Position numbers and translations under genes: made by a program | Source: Desulfuromonadaceae bacterium | Lineage (GTDB): Bacteria > Desulfobacterota > Desulfuromonadia > Desulfuromonadales > Desulfuromonadaceae | Reading direction: 5' to 3' | NCBI GenBank assembly: GCA_027065245.1 | Contig: JAMOOS010000012.1 | Coordinates: 1-22,144, forward strand | DNA length: 22,144 nucleotides | The notes under the pieces: generated by a model | Databases searched by the model: none | Told to the model about the DNA's origin: nothing | What the model saw: only the letters and a program-made list of their open reading frames with translations | In this document: one piece after another, positions 14,666 through 22,144 of the stretch | How the letters are laid out: every line of letters begins with the position of its first letter | Numbering within the stretch: the first letter of the stretch is position 1

Positions 14666-16699
14666 TTATTTAAGCAACTGCCTGATTCCACTAAAAAAAT
14701 CCTTTGCCATCTGCTGCTGTTCCTCGGCGCTGGCAGCGGGAACCGCGGCGTTGGCACGCACCAGCAGCGGCGCTTCTATATCAGCGATAAAACGGCTGGG
14801 CTGCTGAGGATACAACTTGCCGTATTTTTTGCGTTTTTCGGCTCCAAACAGCAGCAGGCGCTGGCGGGCGCGGGTGATGCCGACGTAACACAGGCGCCGC
14901 TCTTCGTCGATAGCGCCGCCACCGGTGATACTCTTGCCGTGGGGCAGCAGCCCCTCCTCCATCCCCACCAGAAATACCCAAGGAAACTCCAGCCCCTTAC
15001 TGGAATGCAGGCTCATCAGCACCACGGCATCCTGCTTGAGCTTTTCCTCCTTGCTGCCGCGCTGCGGCTCATCGCGGTCGAGCAGGGATATCTTCTCCAG
15101 AAAGCCGCTCAGCGTCGGCAGCGGCTCCCGCTCCGCGTAATCGGCCAAAGCATTGACAACCTCGTGCAGATTGTCCACCCGCCGCCGCGCCTTGAGCGGA
15201 TCGTCGGCGCTGCGGTACAGCTCATCCTCAAGTTTCAGTTCCTCAAACAGTTCCTGCACCGTTGCCACCAAAGCGGCAGAGTTGCGCAACCGGCGCTGAT
15301 AGCGCTTGAGTAGCAGCATAAATGCCTGTACTTTCTCGCTTACATTGCTGCTTAAGCCAGCGACATCATGCGCCTGTTCCAGCACCTGCCACACGCCGCA
15401 ATCACGTTCCAGCGAGGTCTGGATAATCCGTTCGGCGCTACCGGCACCGATACCGCGCCGGGGATAATTGAGAATACGCAGCAGATTGATCTCGTCCTGG
15501 GGATTGGCCAGCACGCGCAGATAGGCCAGGGCATCCTTTACCTCTTTGCGGTCGAAAAACTGCTGGCCGCCGATGAGCACATAGGGAACACCGGCATAGC
15601 GCAACTGGGTTTCAAACAGCCGTGACTGACTGTTGGTACGGTAGAGAACGGCAAAATCGCGATAGGACAACTTGCGCCGGAAGCACTGCGCCTGAATCAT
15701 CTCCACCACTTTCTGCGCCTCCTCCTCGCCGTCGGCACAGCAATGATACTCCACCGGCGCTCCAGCGCCGGCCGCAGTCCACAACCGTTTGGCGTGGCGA
15801 CGCGGACCGGCGCCAATAACAGCGTTGGCCAACTGCAGGATATTGCCGCTGGAGCGGTAATTCTGTTCCAGCTTGATTACCCGCGCGGTGGGATAGCGGT
15901 CGGTAAAAGTATGGATATTGTCGACGTCGGCACCGCGCCAGGAGTAGATAGACTGATCATCATCTCCCACCACACACAGATTGCCGTGCTCGCTGCTGAG
16001 CAATTTGAGCATGTGGTTCTGTACCCGGTTGGTATCCTGATATTCGTCCACCATCACATAGCGGAACTGACAGCGTCGGCGCACGCTCTCGTGATCCTCC
16101 AGCAGGCGGATGGCCAACAGCAGAATATCGTCAAAATCAACGGCATTACACGCTTTAAGGGCGCGCTGATAACGCGGATAGACGTCGGCACACAGATGGC
16201 TCAACTCGTCGCCGGCAACAGCGGCGTAATCGCCAGGGGCAACCATATCGTTTTTAGCTGCGCTGATGGCCCACAGCACCTGCTCAGCCTTGGCCGCCGC
16301 CTCTTTGCCATGATGGTTACGCAACAGCTCACGCACCATGCTCAACTGGTCGGTAGCGGAATAGATGGTAAAATTGTTTTTGTAGCCAAGGCGCTCTATC
16401 TCCTGCCGCAGCAGGCGCGCTCCCAGGGCGTGAAACGTGCAGATGCTCAACCCTTTGCAGCGCTGGCGTCCGGCGCTGGCAATAACGCGCTCACGCATTT
16501 CGCGCGCCGCCTTGTTGGTAAAGGTGAGGGCAACGATGGCGCTGCCGTCCACCTGGTTAAGCAGATGGACAATACGCGTGGTAATCACCCGCGTTTTGCC
16601 CGAACCGGCACCGGCGAGAATAAGCAGCGCTCCGTCGCGGTGCAACACCGCCTCGCGTTGCGGTTGATTGAGCTGCTGAAGGTCAAGTTGTGTATCCAT
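14666..16699 (-). CDS. rep: ATP-dependent 3'-5' DNA helicase, Rep/UvrD family
   Basis: 677 residues from ATG 16699; TTG 16705 is an alternative with GGAG 9 nt upstream. All superfamily 1A motifs are visible in order: Q motif LNQPQREAV, Walker A AGAGSGKT (about residue 30), Ia LTFTNKAAREM, II VDEYQDTN, III VVGDDDQSIYSWRGAD, IV LEQNYRSS, V LMSLHSSKGLEFPWVFLVGMEEGLLPH, and VI EERRLCYVGITRAR. The motif V-VI segment with GLEFP..F.VGMEEG, the short C-terminus and total length fit Rep (about 670) better than UvrD (about 720). Rep removes proteins ahead of forks and aids restart. It is transcribed in the same direction as msh but separated by 115 nt, with no functional link implied. Confidence 0.9.
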   Translation of the reverse strand: MDTQLDLQQLNQPQREAVLHRDGALLILAGAGSGKTRVITTRIVHLLNQVDGSAIVALTFTNKAAREMRERVIASAGRQRCKGLSICTFHALGARLLRQEIERLGYKNNFTIYSATDQLSMVRELLRNHHGKEAAAKAEQVLWAISAAKNDMVAPGDYAAVAGDELSHLCADVYPRYQRALKACNAVDFDDILLLAIRLLEDHESVRRRCQFRYVMVDEYQDTNRVQNHMLKLLSSEHGNLCVVGDDDQSIYSWRGADVDNIHTFTDRYPTARVIKLEQNYRSSGNILQLANAVIGAGPRRHAKRLWTAAGAGAPVEYHCCADGEEEAQKVVEMIQAQCFRRKLSYRDFAVLYRTNSQSRLFETQLRYAGVPYVLIGGQQFFDRKEVKDALAYLRVLANPQDEINLLRILNYPRRGIGAGSAERIIQTSLERDCGVWQVLEQAHDVAGLSSNVSEKVQAFMLLLKRYQRRLRNSAALVATVQELFEELKLEDELYRSADDPLKARRRVDNLHEVVNALADYAEREPLPTLSGFLEKISLLDRDEPQRGSKEEKLKQDAVVLMSLHSSKGLEFPWVFLVGMEEGLLPHGKSITGGGAIDEERRLCYVGITRARQRLLLFGAEKRKKYGKLYPQQPSRFIADIEAPLLVRANAAVPAASAEEQQQMAKDFFSGIRQLLK

Positions 16700-16733
16700 A
16701 GACAAGATTTATAACTCCAGTCACCGGCCAGAA

Positions 16734-16747
16734 CGAACAATCGTTCG
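16734..16747. promoter_or_regulatory. Palindrome GAAC-N4-GTTC upstream of the rep-like gene
   Basis: CGAAC-AATC-GTTCG (16734-16747) is a perfect 5-bp inverted repeat with a 4-nt centre, about 35-48 nt upstream of the helicase start. A TATAAA (16713-16708, minus strand) lies between and could be the -10, which would put the palindrome over the -35 region. The core GAAC-N4-GTTC equals the LexA box of Gram-positive bacteria, but gammaproteobacterial LexA usually binds CTG-N10-CAG, so the regulator is unknown. Confidence 0.35.
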
Positions 16748-16822
16748 ACGATATGGGTGACACTGTTCATTTTGTGGCAATTGTTCTTGATTTAGCTCGG
16801 CAACATCGTGTATGGTGCGCCC

Positions 16823-16948
16823 ATGTCACGACTTTTAATCCTGTTTATCTCTCTGGTATGGGCCTCGCTGGTATTTGTCTCGTGGGGCGGCAATCACGAT
16901 GCCGCCACAGCCCAGGACAGCCCACCGGCTCAGACCCAGCAGCGCTGA
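16823..16948 (+). CDS. Small single-span membrane peptide, 41 residues, hypothetical
   Basis: ATG 16823 to TGA 16946-16948. The product has a hydrophobic N-terminal segment (LLILFISLVWASLVFVSW, residues 4-21), then a short polar tail rich in Ala, Gln and Pro. It could be a bitopic small membrane protein or a signal-anchored peptide. There is no SD, but TTGATT (16787-16792), an 18-nt spacer and TATGGT (16811-16816) place the transcript start at or near the ATG, so a leaderless message is possible. It fills most of the gap between the rep-like helicase and the radical SAM gene and ends 1 nt from the latter's stop on the other strand. I do not recognise the family; chance ORF is the main alternative. 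Confidence 0.4.
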   Translation: MSRLLILFISLVWASLVFVSWGGNHDAATAQDSPPAQTQQR

Positions 16949-16949
16949 T

Positions 16950-17861
16950 TCAATAACGGCAGCTGCTTCCCTGCCTGGTTCCGCGCCGGTGCAGTTCCCC
17001 CTCAATAGCATTGAGAATTTCCCATTTCTTTAGCGACCAGCGTGGCGCCAGCAGCAGATCACGCGGCCCGTCGCCGGTAAGACGCTGTATCAGGGTGTCG
17101 GGATGGAGCCGTTCTATAACGTCAGCGGCCAGTTCAACATATTCATTTCGTTCCAGCAGTTTAAACTCCCCGCGTTGATACATCTCGCCCAGTTCGGTAC
17201 CACGCAATACGTGCAACAGATGTATTTTGATGCCGTCTACGCGCAGCCGTGCCATTTCGTCGGCGGTAGCGAGGATGTCGCGGCGGCTTTCGCCGGGCAG
17301 ACCGATGATGATATGGGCGCATACCCGCAGCCCGCGCCGTTTGGCTGCCGCATAGGCGGTGAGAAAACAAGCGTAATCGTGGCCGCGCCGCAACCGGCGC
17401 AGAGTGGCATCGTGGCAGCTCTGCACCCCCAGCTCCAGCCACAGGTAGGTGCGGCGGTGATATTCGGCCAGCAGATCCGCCACGGCGTCATCGACACAAT
17501 CTGGTCTGGTACCGATGGCCAGCCCCACCACATCGGTCACACCAAGAGCGGCATCATAGTGGCGCCGCAACTCCTCCAGCGGCGCCCAGGTATTGGAAAA
17601 CGGCTGAAAGTAGGCGATAAACCAGCGCGCTTTGTACTTGCGCACCATCACCTCCTTGCCGTGTTCCAACTGCCCGGCCACATCGAGAGAGCGGGCAATG
17701 CCAAAGGAGCCGGAGCCGTGCTCGCCACAGAAGATACAACCGCGATTTAGCCGCGCACCCCGGTTGGGACAGGAAAACCCGGCATCCACCGAGATCTTGT
17801 GCACCCGGCCGCCAAAGCGCTGCTTAAGCCAGGCGGAATATAGCCGATACGGCTTGTCCAT
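16950..17861 (-). CDS. Radical SAM protein, TIGR01212 / YhcC-YtqA family
   Basis: 303 residues from ATG 17861 (GTG 17864 possible), the usual length of the family. The N-terminal RLYSAWLKQRFGGRVHKISVDAGFSCPNRG and GCIFCGE carry the 4Fe-4S cysteines C31, C42 and C45 in a C-X10-C-X2-C spacing typical of this group rather than the standard C-X3-C-X2-C. Further family blocks are YFQPFSNTWAP, GLAIGTRPDC, LWLELGVQS, HIIIGLPGE and GIKIHLLHVLRGT. Enzymes of this family are linked to tRNA wobble-uridine modification in Bacillus (YtqA); the role of the proteobacterial YhcC branch is less clear, so the reaction here is left open. It follows the HNH gene directly and is probably co-transcribed with it. 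Confidence 0.88.
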   Translation of the reverse strand: MDKPYRLYSAWLKQRFGGRVHKISVDAGFSCPNRGARLNRGCIFCGEHGSGSFGIARSLDVAGQLEHGKEVMVRKYKARWFIAYFQPFSNTWAPLEELRRHYDAALGVTDVVGLAIGTRPDCVDDAVADLLAEYHRRTYLWLELGVQSCHDATLRRLRRGHDYACFLTAYAAAKRRGLRVCAHIIIGLPGESRRDILATADEMARLRVDGIKIHLLHVLRGTELGEMYQRGEFKLLERNEYVELAADVIERLHPDTLIQRLTGDGPRDLLLAPRWSLKKWEILNAIEGELHRRGTRQGSSCRY

Positions 17862-17863
17862 CA

Positions 17864-18160
17864 CTACTCGCTACGCCCCAGCCGCTCAAGATACTCCTGC
17901 CATTCACTTGGCAGCAGATCTTTTTTGCGGTTGTTGCACTCTTTACAGGCCGGAACACAGTTACCCTTGCTGCTGCGCCCGCCCCGCACCAGCGGCACCA
18001 CATGATCGAGGGTAAGCTGCTGTGGCGGGAACTGCTCGCCGCAGTAATGGCAGACACCGCGGGCGATACGGTTCTTCCACCAGTTGGTGTTGCGCAGCTT
18101 ACGCGCTTTGGCGCGCTCACACCGCAGTTGTTCCTCATCTACCTGGGGATAATAATCCAT
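17864..18160 (-). CDS. HNH endonuclease family protein
   Basis: 98 residues from ATG 18160, preceded by GAGGAG 3 nt upstream; a TTG at 18178 would add six residues. Zinc-binding CHYC and CKEC pairs surround the HNH core: LTLDHVVPLVRGG (the DH of the motif), then NCVPACKECNNRKKDLLP. The N-terminus MDYYPQVDEEQLRCERAKARKLR is typical of a small HNH family widespread in gammaproteobacterial chromosomes and not tied to phage. It may be a DNA-acting nuclease, but biological role is unknown. The stop abuts the radical SAM start. Confidence 0.85.
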   Translation of the reverse strand: MDYYPQVDEEQLRCERAKARKLRNTNWWKNRIARGVCHYCGEQFPPQQLTLDHVVPLVRGGRSSKGNCVPACKECNNRKKDLLPSEWQEYLERLGRSE

Positions 18161-18221
18161 CTTCTCCTCATCCAGCAAAACTAAATAAGATGGCCAGGCA
18201 AACTTTTTGCGCCGCCATCAA

Positions 18222-18227
18222 ATTATA
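18222..18227 (-). promoter_or_regulatory. Candidate -10 box for the HNH-radical SAM pair
   Basis: A perfect TATAAT on the minus strand (18227-18222), 62 nt before the HNH ATG. No good -35 was found at normal spacing, so this is a partial promoter call in the divergent region shared with trkA. Confidence 0.4.
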
Positions 18228-18251
18228 CAAACTTGCGTAAACAATAGCACC

Positions 18252-18279
18252 TTGCTAAATTGGCGCATATCATTATTAT
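18252..18279 (+). promoter_or_regulatory. Candidate promoter for trkA-trkH
   Basis: TTGCTA (18252-18257), 16-nt spacer, TATTAT (18274-18279), predicting a leader of about 50 nt before trkA. The 175-nt divergent gap with the HNH gene is A/T-rich compared with its flanks. Confidence 0.45.
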
Positions 18280-18335
18280 GCCATGATCCACAAAGTGGAA
18301 CGCAACATAATTCAAGGGATGAAAGACAGGCAGTT

Positions 18336-19685
18336 ATGCGAATTCTTATTGTCGGGGCAGGTCAGGTAGGATTTTTTCTGTGTGAACGGCTGGCACAGGA
18401 AGGACACGAGGTTACCCTCATCGACCGCGACGAAAACAATCTGCGCCGCGCTCAGGATCGTCTCAATGTCATGGGCATCTGCGGCAACGGTGCCAGTGCC
18501 GAGATTCTCGAACAGGCCGACATCAAGGATATGGACATCTTCATCGCCGTCACCAACTTAGACGAGGTAAACATTCTCGCCTGCCTGGTGGCGCGCGAAT
18601 ACAACGTAGCTACCCGGGTGGCGCGGGTTAAAAGTATCGAGTATCGCAGCCACGGCGCGGTGCTGTCCAAGGAAAAGCTCGGCATCGATCTGCTCATCAA
18701 TCCCGCCAACGAGGTGGCCGACGAGATGACCCAGATTAGCTGCCGCAGCGGCGCCTTTGACGTGGCGGAGTTTGTCGAGGGGAAAATACAGTTTCTCGGC
18801 TACCGCATCGAACCGGACAGCCAACTGTGCGGCATGAGTCTGGCGGAACTGGGCGAGCTGCGCGGCATGTACCGCTTTATTGTCACCGCCATCATCCGCG
18901 ACGACGAAACCATTATTCCGCGCGGCGACGACGTTATTCAGGCCGACGACCGCATCTTTATCTTCGCCCACAAGGAGGATCTTCCCTCCATCCAGTATCT
19001 GCTGTGCCCAACGGAAAAGAAAAAGCGCGGCCAGCGGGTATTTATCCTCGGTGGCAGCAAGGTGGGTACGCGCATCGCCATGCAACTGGAGCGGCTCGGC
19101 TGCGATGTGCGCCTGGTGGACAGGGACGAAAATAAATGCCTCAAGCTGTCGGCACGGCTGAAAAACACCATGGTGATCAACGCCGTCGGCACCGATATCC
19201 ACGCCCTGTTAGAGGAGGGGATCGACAGCGCCGACGTGTTTATCGCCGTAACCGGCAATGACGAGACCAACATTCTATGCGCCCTGCTGGCCAAACAGCA
19301 CGGCGCGGCGCGCACCCTGGCACTGGTAAACAAACCGGAGCTCATCAACCTGGCACCGACGCTGGGTATCGACGCCTGCGTATCGCCACGGCTGTGCGCC
19401 GCCGGGGCGATACTCAAGTATGTGCGCCGTGGCAGTATCGTCTCTATAGCCGCCATTGAGGGGAGCGACTCTGAAGCGCTGGAATTTGTTGTGCAGCAGC
19501 AGTGTCCCGGCATCGGCATGGCGCTGAAAAACATCAAGTTCCCCCAGGGGGCCATCATCGGCGCCATAGTGCACGGCAACGACTACGAGGTTGCCAGTGG
19601 CGATTCAATACTGCAGGCTGGCGACCGGGTGGTAGTATTCACCCTGCCGGAAGCCCTGACCAAAGTAGAAAAGTTTTTTGCTTAG
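18336..19685 (+). CDS. trkA: Trk system potassium uptake regulatory protein TrkA
   Basis: 449 residues, close to the 458 of the E. coli protein. TrkA is the peripheral, NAD(H)- and ATP-responsive gating ring of Trk potassium channels. Two tandem RCK repeats are visible: first Rossmann MRILIVGAGQVGFFLCERLAQEGHEVTLIDRD (residue 1 on), then a TrkA-C segment (about 140-215), second Rossmann RVFILGGSKVGTRIAMQLERLGCDVRLVDRD (about 233 on) and a second TrkA-C. Start at 18336 because the Rossmann strand begins at once and ACAGG lies about 5 nt upstream; the frame is open further upstream but encodes nothing family-like. Its TAG is immediately followed by the trkH ATG. Confidence 0.95.
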   Translation: MRILIVGAGQVGFFLCERLAQEGHEVTLIDRDENNLRRAQDRLNVMGICGNGASAEILEQADIKDMDIFIAVTNLDEVNILACLVAREYNVATRVARVKSIEYRSHGAVLSKEKLGIDLLINPANEVADEMTQISCRSGAFDVAEFVEGKIQFLGYRIEPDSQLCGMSLAELGELRGMYRFIVTAIIRDDETIIPRGDDVIQADDRIFIFAHKEDLPSIQYLLCPTEKKKRGQRVFILGGSKVGTRIAMQLERLGCDVRLVDRDENKCLKLSARLKNTMVINAVGTDIHALLEEGIDSADVFIAVTGNDETNILCALLAKQHGAARTLALVNKPELINLAPTLGIDACVSPRLCAAGAILKYVRRGSIVSIAAIEGSDSEALEFVVQQQCPGIGMALKNIKFPQGAIIGAIVHGNDYEVASGDSILQAGDRVVVFTLPEALTKVEKFFA

Positions 19686-21128
19686 ATGAAAATCACCTTT
19701 GTTCTGCATATCCTCGGCGGCCTGCTCGTTTGTCTAGCGCTGGCCCTGCTCACTCCACTGCCGCTGGCGGTGTACGAAGGGGCTGACACCGTCAGTGCCT
19801 TTACCTGGTCGGCGGTTATCTGCCTGACGCTCGGTACCATCTGTATTAAAGTGTTTCCGGGCAAAAAAGAGCTGTCGGTGCGTGAAGGCTTTGCCGTAGT
19901 CAGTTTTGCCTGGATGATCTTTGCCGTGTTTGCCGCCCTGCCCTACCTGTTCAGCGGTGCCATTCCGGCACCGGTGGACGCGGTGTTTGAAACCATGAGC
20001 GGCTTCACCACCACCGGCTCCACCATCCTCACCGAAATAGAAAGTCTGCCCCACAGCATCCTGTTCTGGCGCGCCATGACACACTGGCTGGGCGGCATGG
20101 GTATCATCGTGTTGTCGCTGGCGATTCTGCCCATGCTCGGCGTTGGCGGCATGCAGCTGTTTCAGGCTGAAGTTCCCGGCCCTACGGCGGATCGGCTCAA
20201 ACCGCGCATTCAGGATACGGCCAAATTGCTCTGGGGGGTGTATGTATTGCTTACCGGCGTGGAAACCCTGCTGCTGATGGCCGGAGGGATGAACTTTTAC
20301 GAGGCGATATGCCACGCCTTTGCCACCATGGCCACAGGGGGATTTTCCACCCGCAACGCCTCGGTGGCCGCCTTCGACAGCGCCTATATAGACTGGGTAA
20401 TCACCGCCTTCATGTTTATCGCCGGGGTAAATTTCTCCCTGCACTATTATGCTTTACGCGGACGCATCGGCGAGTATTTTCGCAATGAGGAGTTTCGTTT
20501 TTACCTGTTTATTACCGCTGCCGCCACCGCTATTGTGGTGTGGATGAATCACAACGTGGTTTACGATTCACTGGTGGACAACCTGCGTTACAGTGCTTTT
20601 CAAACCACGTCGATTCTCACCACCACCGGCTTCGGCACCGCCGATTATGAAAAATGGCCGGTGCTGACCCAGTATATACTGGTATTGCTGATGTTTATCG
20701 GTGGCTGCGCCGGTTCCACCGGCGGCGGCATCAAGGTGGCACGCATTCTGCTGATTCTCAAGCACGCCTCGGTACAGTTGTACCGCCTGATTCATCCGCG
20801 CACGGTGCGGGTGGTAAAACTGGGAGATGAGCCGGTAAACGCCGACGTGATGCAGGCGATTCTGGGCTTTTTCGCTCTGTTTATGCTGGTGTTTGTGGTG
20901 GCTTCGTTCACCATGGCCGCCTGCGGTATGGATCTGGTCTCCGGCGGCGCGGCGGTTATCGCCACCTTGAGTAACATCGGCCCCGGCCTGGGCAGTGTCG
21001 GTCCCACCGACAATTTCGCCCATATCCACCCAATCGGCAAAGGTGTTTTAATTTTATGTATGCTGCTGGGGCGACTGGAACTGTTTACCGTGCTGGTGCT
21101 GTTTATGCCGTCGTTCTGGCGCAAGTAA
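19686..21128 (+). CDS. trkH: Trk system potassium transporter TrkH
   Basis: 480 residues, matching TrkH/TrkG length (about 483). It is the membrane pore of the Trk system. Four pseudo-repeat filter segments are visible: MSGFTTTGSTIL, MATGGFSTRNAS, LTTTGFGTADYE and LSNIGPGLGSVGP, each with the conserved filter glycine, separated by membrane helices (e.g. LPYLFSGAIPAPVDAVFE, HWLGGMGIIVLSLAILPMLG). The intramembrane loop GGCAGSTGGGIKVARILL is intact. The ATG directly abuts the trkA stop with no spacer; a purine-rich sequence inside the end of trkA would serve as SD, so the two are coupled. It converges with pgeF, 34 nt away, with no clear terminator. Confidence 0.96.
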   Translation: MKITFVLHILGGLLVCLALALLTPLPLAVYEGADTVSAFTWSAVICLTLGTICIKVFPGKKELSVREGFAVVSFAWMIFAVFAALPYLFSGAIPAPVDAVFETMSGFTTTGSTILTEIESLPHSILFWRAMTHWLGGMGIIVLSLAILPMLGVGGMQLFQAEVPGPTADRLKPRIQDTAKLLWGVYVLLTGVETLLLMAGGMNFYEAICHAFATMATGGFSTRNASVAAFDSAYIDWVITAFMFIAGVNFSLHYYALRGRIGEYFRNEEFRFYLFITAAATAIVVWMNHNVVYDSLVDNLRYSAFQTTSILTTTGFGTADYEKWPVLTQYILVLLMFIGGCAGSTGGGIKVARILLILKHASVQLYRLIHPRTVRVVKLGDEPVNADVMQAILGFFALFMLVFVVASFTMAACGMDLVSGGAAVIATLSNIGPGLGSVGPTDNFAHIHPIGKGVLILCMLLGRLELFTVLVLFMPSFWRK

Positions 21129-21162
21129 CAGCAGATTATCGCCAGTTGCGGCGGGCAGGCGA

Positions 21163-21960
21163 TCAGCTTCGCAACATCACAAAACCCATCTGGCGGCCGG
21201 TCTGCCCTGCGTCGCGACGATGAGAAAAAAACAGCTCGCGGTGCTCCCAGGTACACAGCCCGCTCACATCGCAATTACCGGCACTCACACCGGCCTGCTC
21301 CAGTTGCAACTGGATACTGCGGCACAAATCAAGGCGCCACTGATCAATATCCACCTCTTCGGCCACTTGCTCCCAGTTGCCAACTCCGCTGCGGAAGGCA
21401 TCGCGTACATCGCGTCCCACCTGATAATGCGCCGCGCCGATGCCGGGACCAACGAAAGCGCGGATATCACCGCCGCAACAGCCGAACTCCTGACGCATGG
21501 AGGCGACCACCTTGCCTACCAGCCCGGCGGCACAGCCACGCCAGCCCACGTGTACCGCCGCAATCACCCGCCGCCCGACATCGAACAGCAACACCGGATA
21601 GCAGTCGGCCACCAGCATCCCCAACATCAGACCGCTCTGATTGGTGATTACCGCGTCCGCCTCCACCTCGCGAAAATGGCTGACATCATAGTTGGCGCTG
21701 TCCACCACTACCACATCGCAACCGTGCACCTGCTTCACCAGCAACAGGTGATGCAGCGGCACGTCAAACTCGCGCAAAAAGGTGGAGCGGTTGCCTTCGA
21801 CGTTGTAGGGCGCGTCGTCGGTGTTGTCCCCCAGGTTGAGAGAGTTGTACGGTGGTCGACTGACGCCGCCATTGCGGGTGGTCACTGCGGCAATCACGTC
21901 ATCGCCCACACTCCAGTCGGCTTGGGCCACAGTAATTTTGCCGTATTTAGTCAATTTCAT
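21163..21960 (-). CDS. pgeF: Peptidoglycan editing factor PgeF (YfiH, laccase-domain family)
   Basis: 265 residues, full length for the DUF152/Cu-oxidase_4 family. Metal and catalytic ligands are in place: H79 (VKQVHG), C120 (VADCYPVLLFD) and H137 (AAVHVGWRG). Other family blocks: TTRNGGVS, YNSLNLG, FVGPGIGAAHYQVG and a terminal FFSHRRDAGQTGRQMGFVML. Members have been described as polyphenol oxidases or purine nucleoside-acting enzymes, and E. coli YfiH corrects misincorporated Ser in peptidoglycan precursors. It overlaps the rluD stop by 14 nt, a common gammaproteobacterial pairing. Confidence 0.94.
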   Translation of the reverse strand: MKLTKYGKITVAQADWSVGDDVIAAVTTRNGGVSRPPYNSLNLGDNTDDAPYNVEGNRSTFLREFDVPLHHLLLVKQVHGCDVVVVDSANYDVSHFREVEADAVITNQSGLMLGMLVADCYPVLLFDVGRRVIAAVHVGWRGCAAGLVGKVVASMRQEFGCCGGDIRAFVGPGIGAAHYQVGRDVRDAFRSGVGNWEQVAEEVDIDQWRLDLCRSIQLQLEQAGVSAGNCDVSGLCTWEHRELFFSHRRDAGQTGRQMGFVMLRS

Positions 21961-22144
21961 CTTCGCTACTGCTCCATATCTCTTCTATACTGTCGATGGC
22001 ATACTTTCTGTCCAGATGCGCCAGCAATTGTGCCATATCAGGCGGCAGCGAACAGGTAAACTCCATATATTCTTCCCGCCGGGGATGAACAAAACCGAGC
22101 AGACGCGCGTGCAATGCCTGGCGCTGAAACTGGTGTACTTCGCG
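21947..22144 (-). CDS. rluD: RluD pseudouridine synthase, C-terminal fragment (window edge)
   Basis: 65 codons and a TAA enter from the right edge in frame. The residues EVHQFQRQALHARLLGFVHPRREEYMEFTCSLPPDM match the C-terminal block of RluD/RluC-type 23S rRNA pseudouridine synthases, which modify helix 69. The tail after LAHLDRKY is acidic (EEIWSSSEDEID). Only the window limits the gene; no damage is visible. Linkage to pgeF supports RluD over RluC. Confidence 0.88.
   Translation of the reverse strand, partial: REVHQFQRQALHARLLGFVHPRREEYMEFTCSLPPDMAQLLAHLDRKYAIDSIEEIWSSSEDEID

Noticed and set aside
18207..18335. N-terminal extension of trkA
   Set aside because: The extra 43 codons encode no family-like sequence and include the candidate promoter; the Rossmann fold begins at ATG 18336.
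1..22144. CRISPR array, tRNA or rRNA genes, phage or integron modules
   Set aside because: No regularly spaced long repeats, cloverleaf-like sequences, integrase genes or phage structural genes were seen.

Overview
The window looks like chromosomal DNA from a gammaproteobacterium, probably a marine or surface-attaching lineage with an MSHA pilus. The evidence is a near-complete MSHA (mannose-sensitive haemagglutinin, type IVa-like) pilus locus, a Trk potassium-uptake pair, and an rluD-pgeF pair at the right edge. Species cannot be named from sequence alone.

Layout. (1) 1-965: the 5' part of a minus-strand HUH/Y1 transposase of the REP-associated (RAYT-like) type, running off the left edge. 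Its own promoter and short repeats lie upstream of it. (2) 924-1135: the broken start of an mshQ-like gene, with SD, ATG and signal peptide intact but frameshifted and then cut off where the transposon-associated repeats begin. (3) 1128-14550: the msh locus, all on the minus strand and tightly packed or overlapping. In transcription order it holds mshI (PilM-like), a PilN-like gene, mshJ (PilO-like), mshK, mshL (secretin), mshM (AAA ATPase), mshN (TPR), mshE (assembly ATPase with two c-di-GMP-binding MshEN motifs), mshG (platform protein), mshA-like pilin, two tandem paralogous prepilins, mshC, mshD, mshO and mshP. No mshF or mshH is seen. (4) 14666-16699: a Rep/UvrD helicase, minus strand. 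(5) 16700-16949: an intergenic stretch with a GAAC-N4-GTTC palindrome and an unannotated 41-codon membrane-peptide ORF. (6) 16950-18160: a TIGR01212/YhcC-type radical SAM protein and a small HNH nuclease, minus strand. (7) 18336-21128: trkA-trkH, plus strand, abutting. (8) 21163-22144: pgeF and the C-terminal end of rluD, minus strand, overlapping by 14 nt.

How the genes work together. MshI, the PilN-like protein, MshJ and MshK form the inner-membrane alignment complex. MshL is the outer-membrane pore. MshM and MshN are accessory factors. MshE drives pilin polymerisation through MshG. The six prepilin-like proteins (the MshA-like pilin, its two neighbours, MshC, MshD and MshO) plus MshP form the fibre and its tip or initiation complex. 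MshQ would normally complete the distal end of the locus, and here it is broken.

No wholly new multi-gene system is evident. The most notable points are the mshQ decay next to a RAYT-like transposase, a probable CTG start for mshI, an 11-bp perfect hairpin between pilin genes, a duplicated pilin pair, and the small membrane-peptide ORF.
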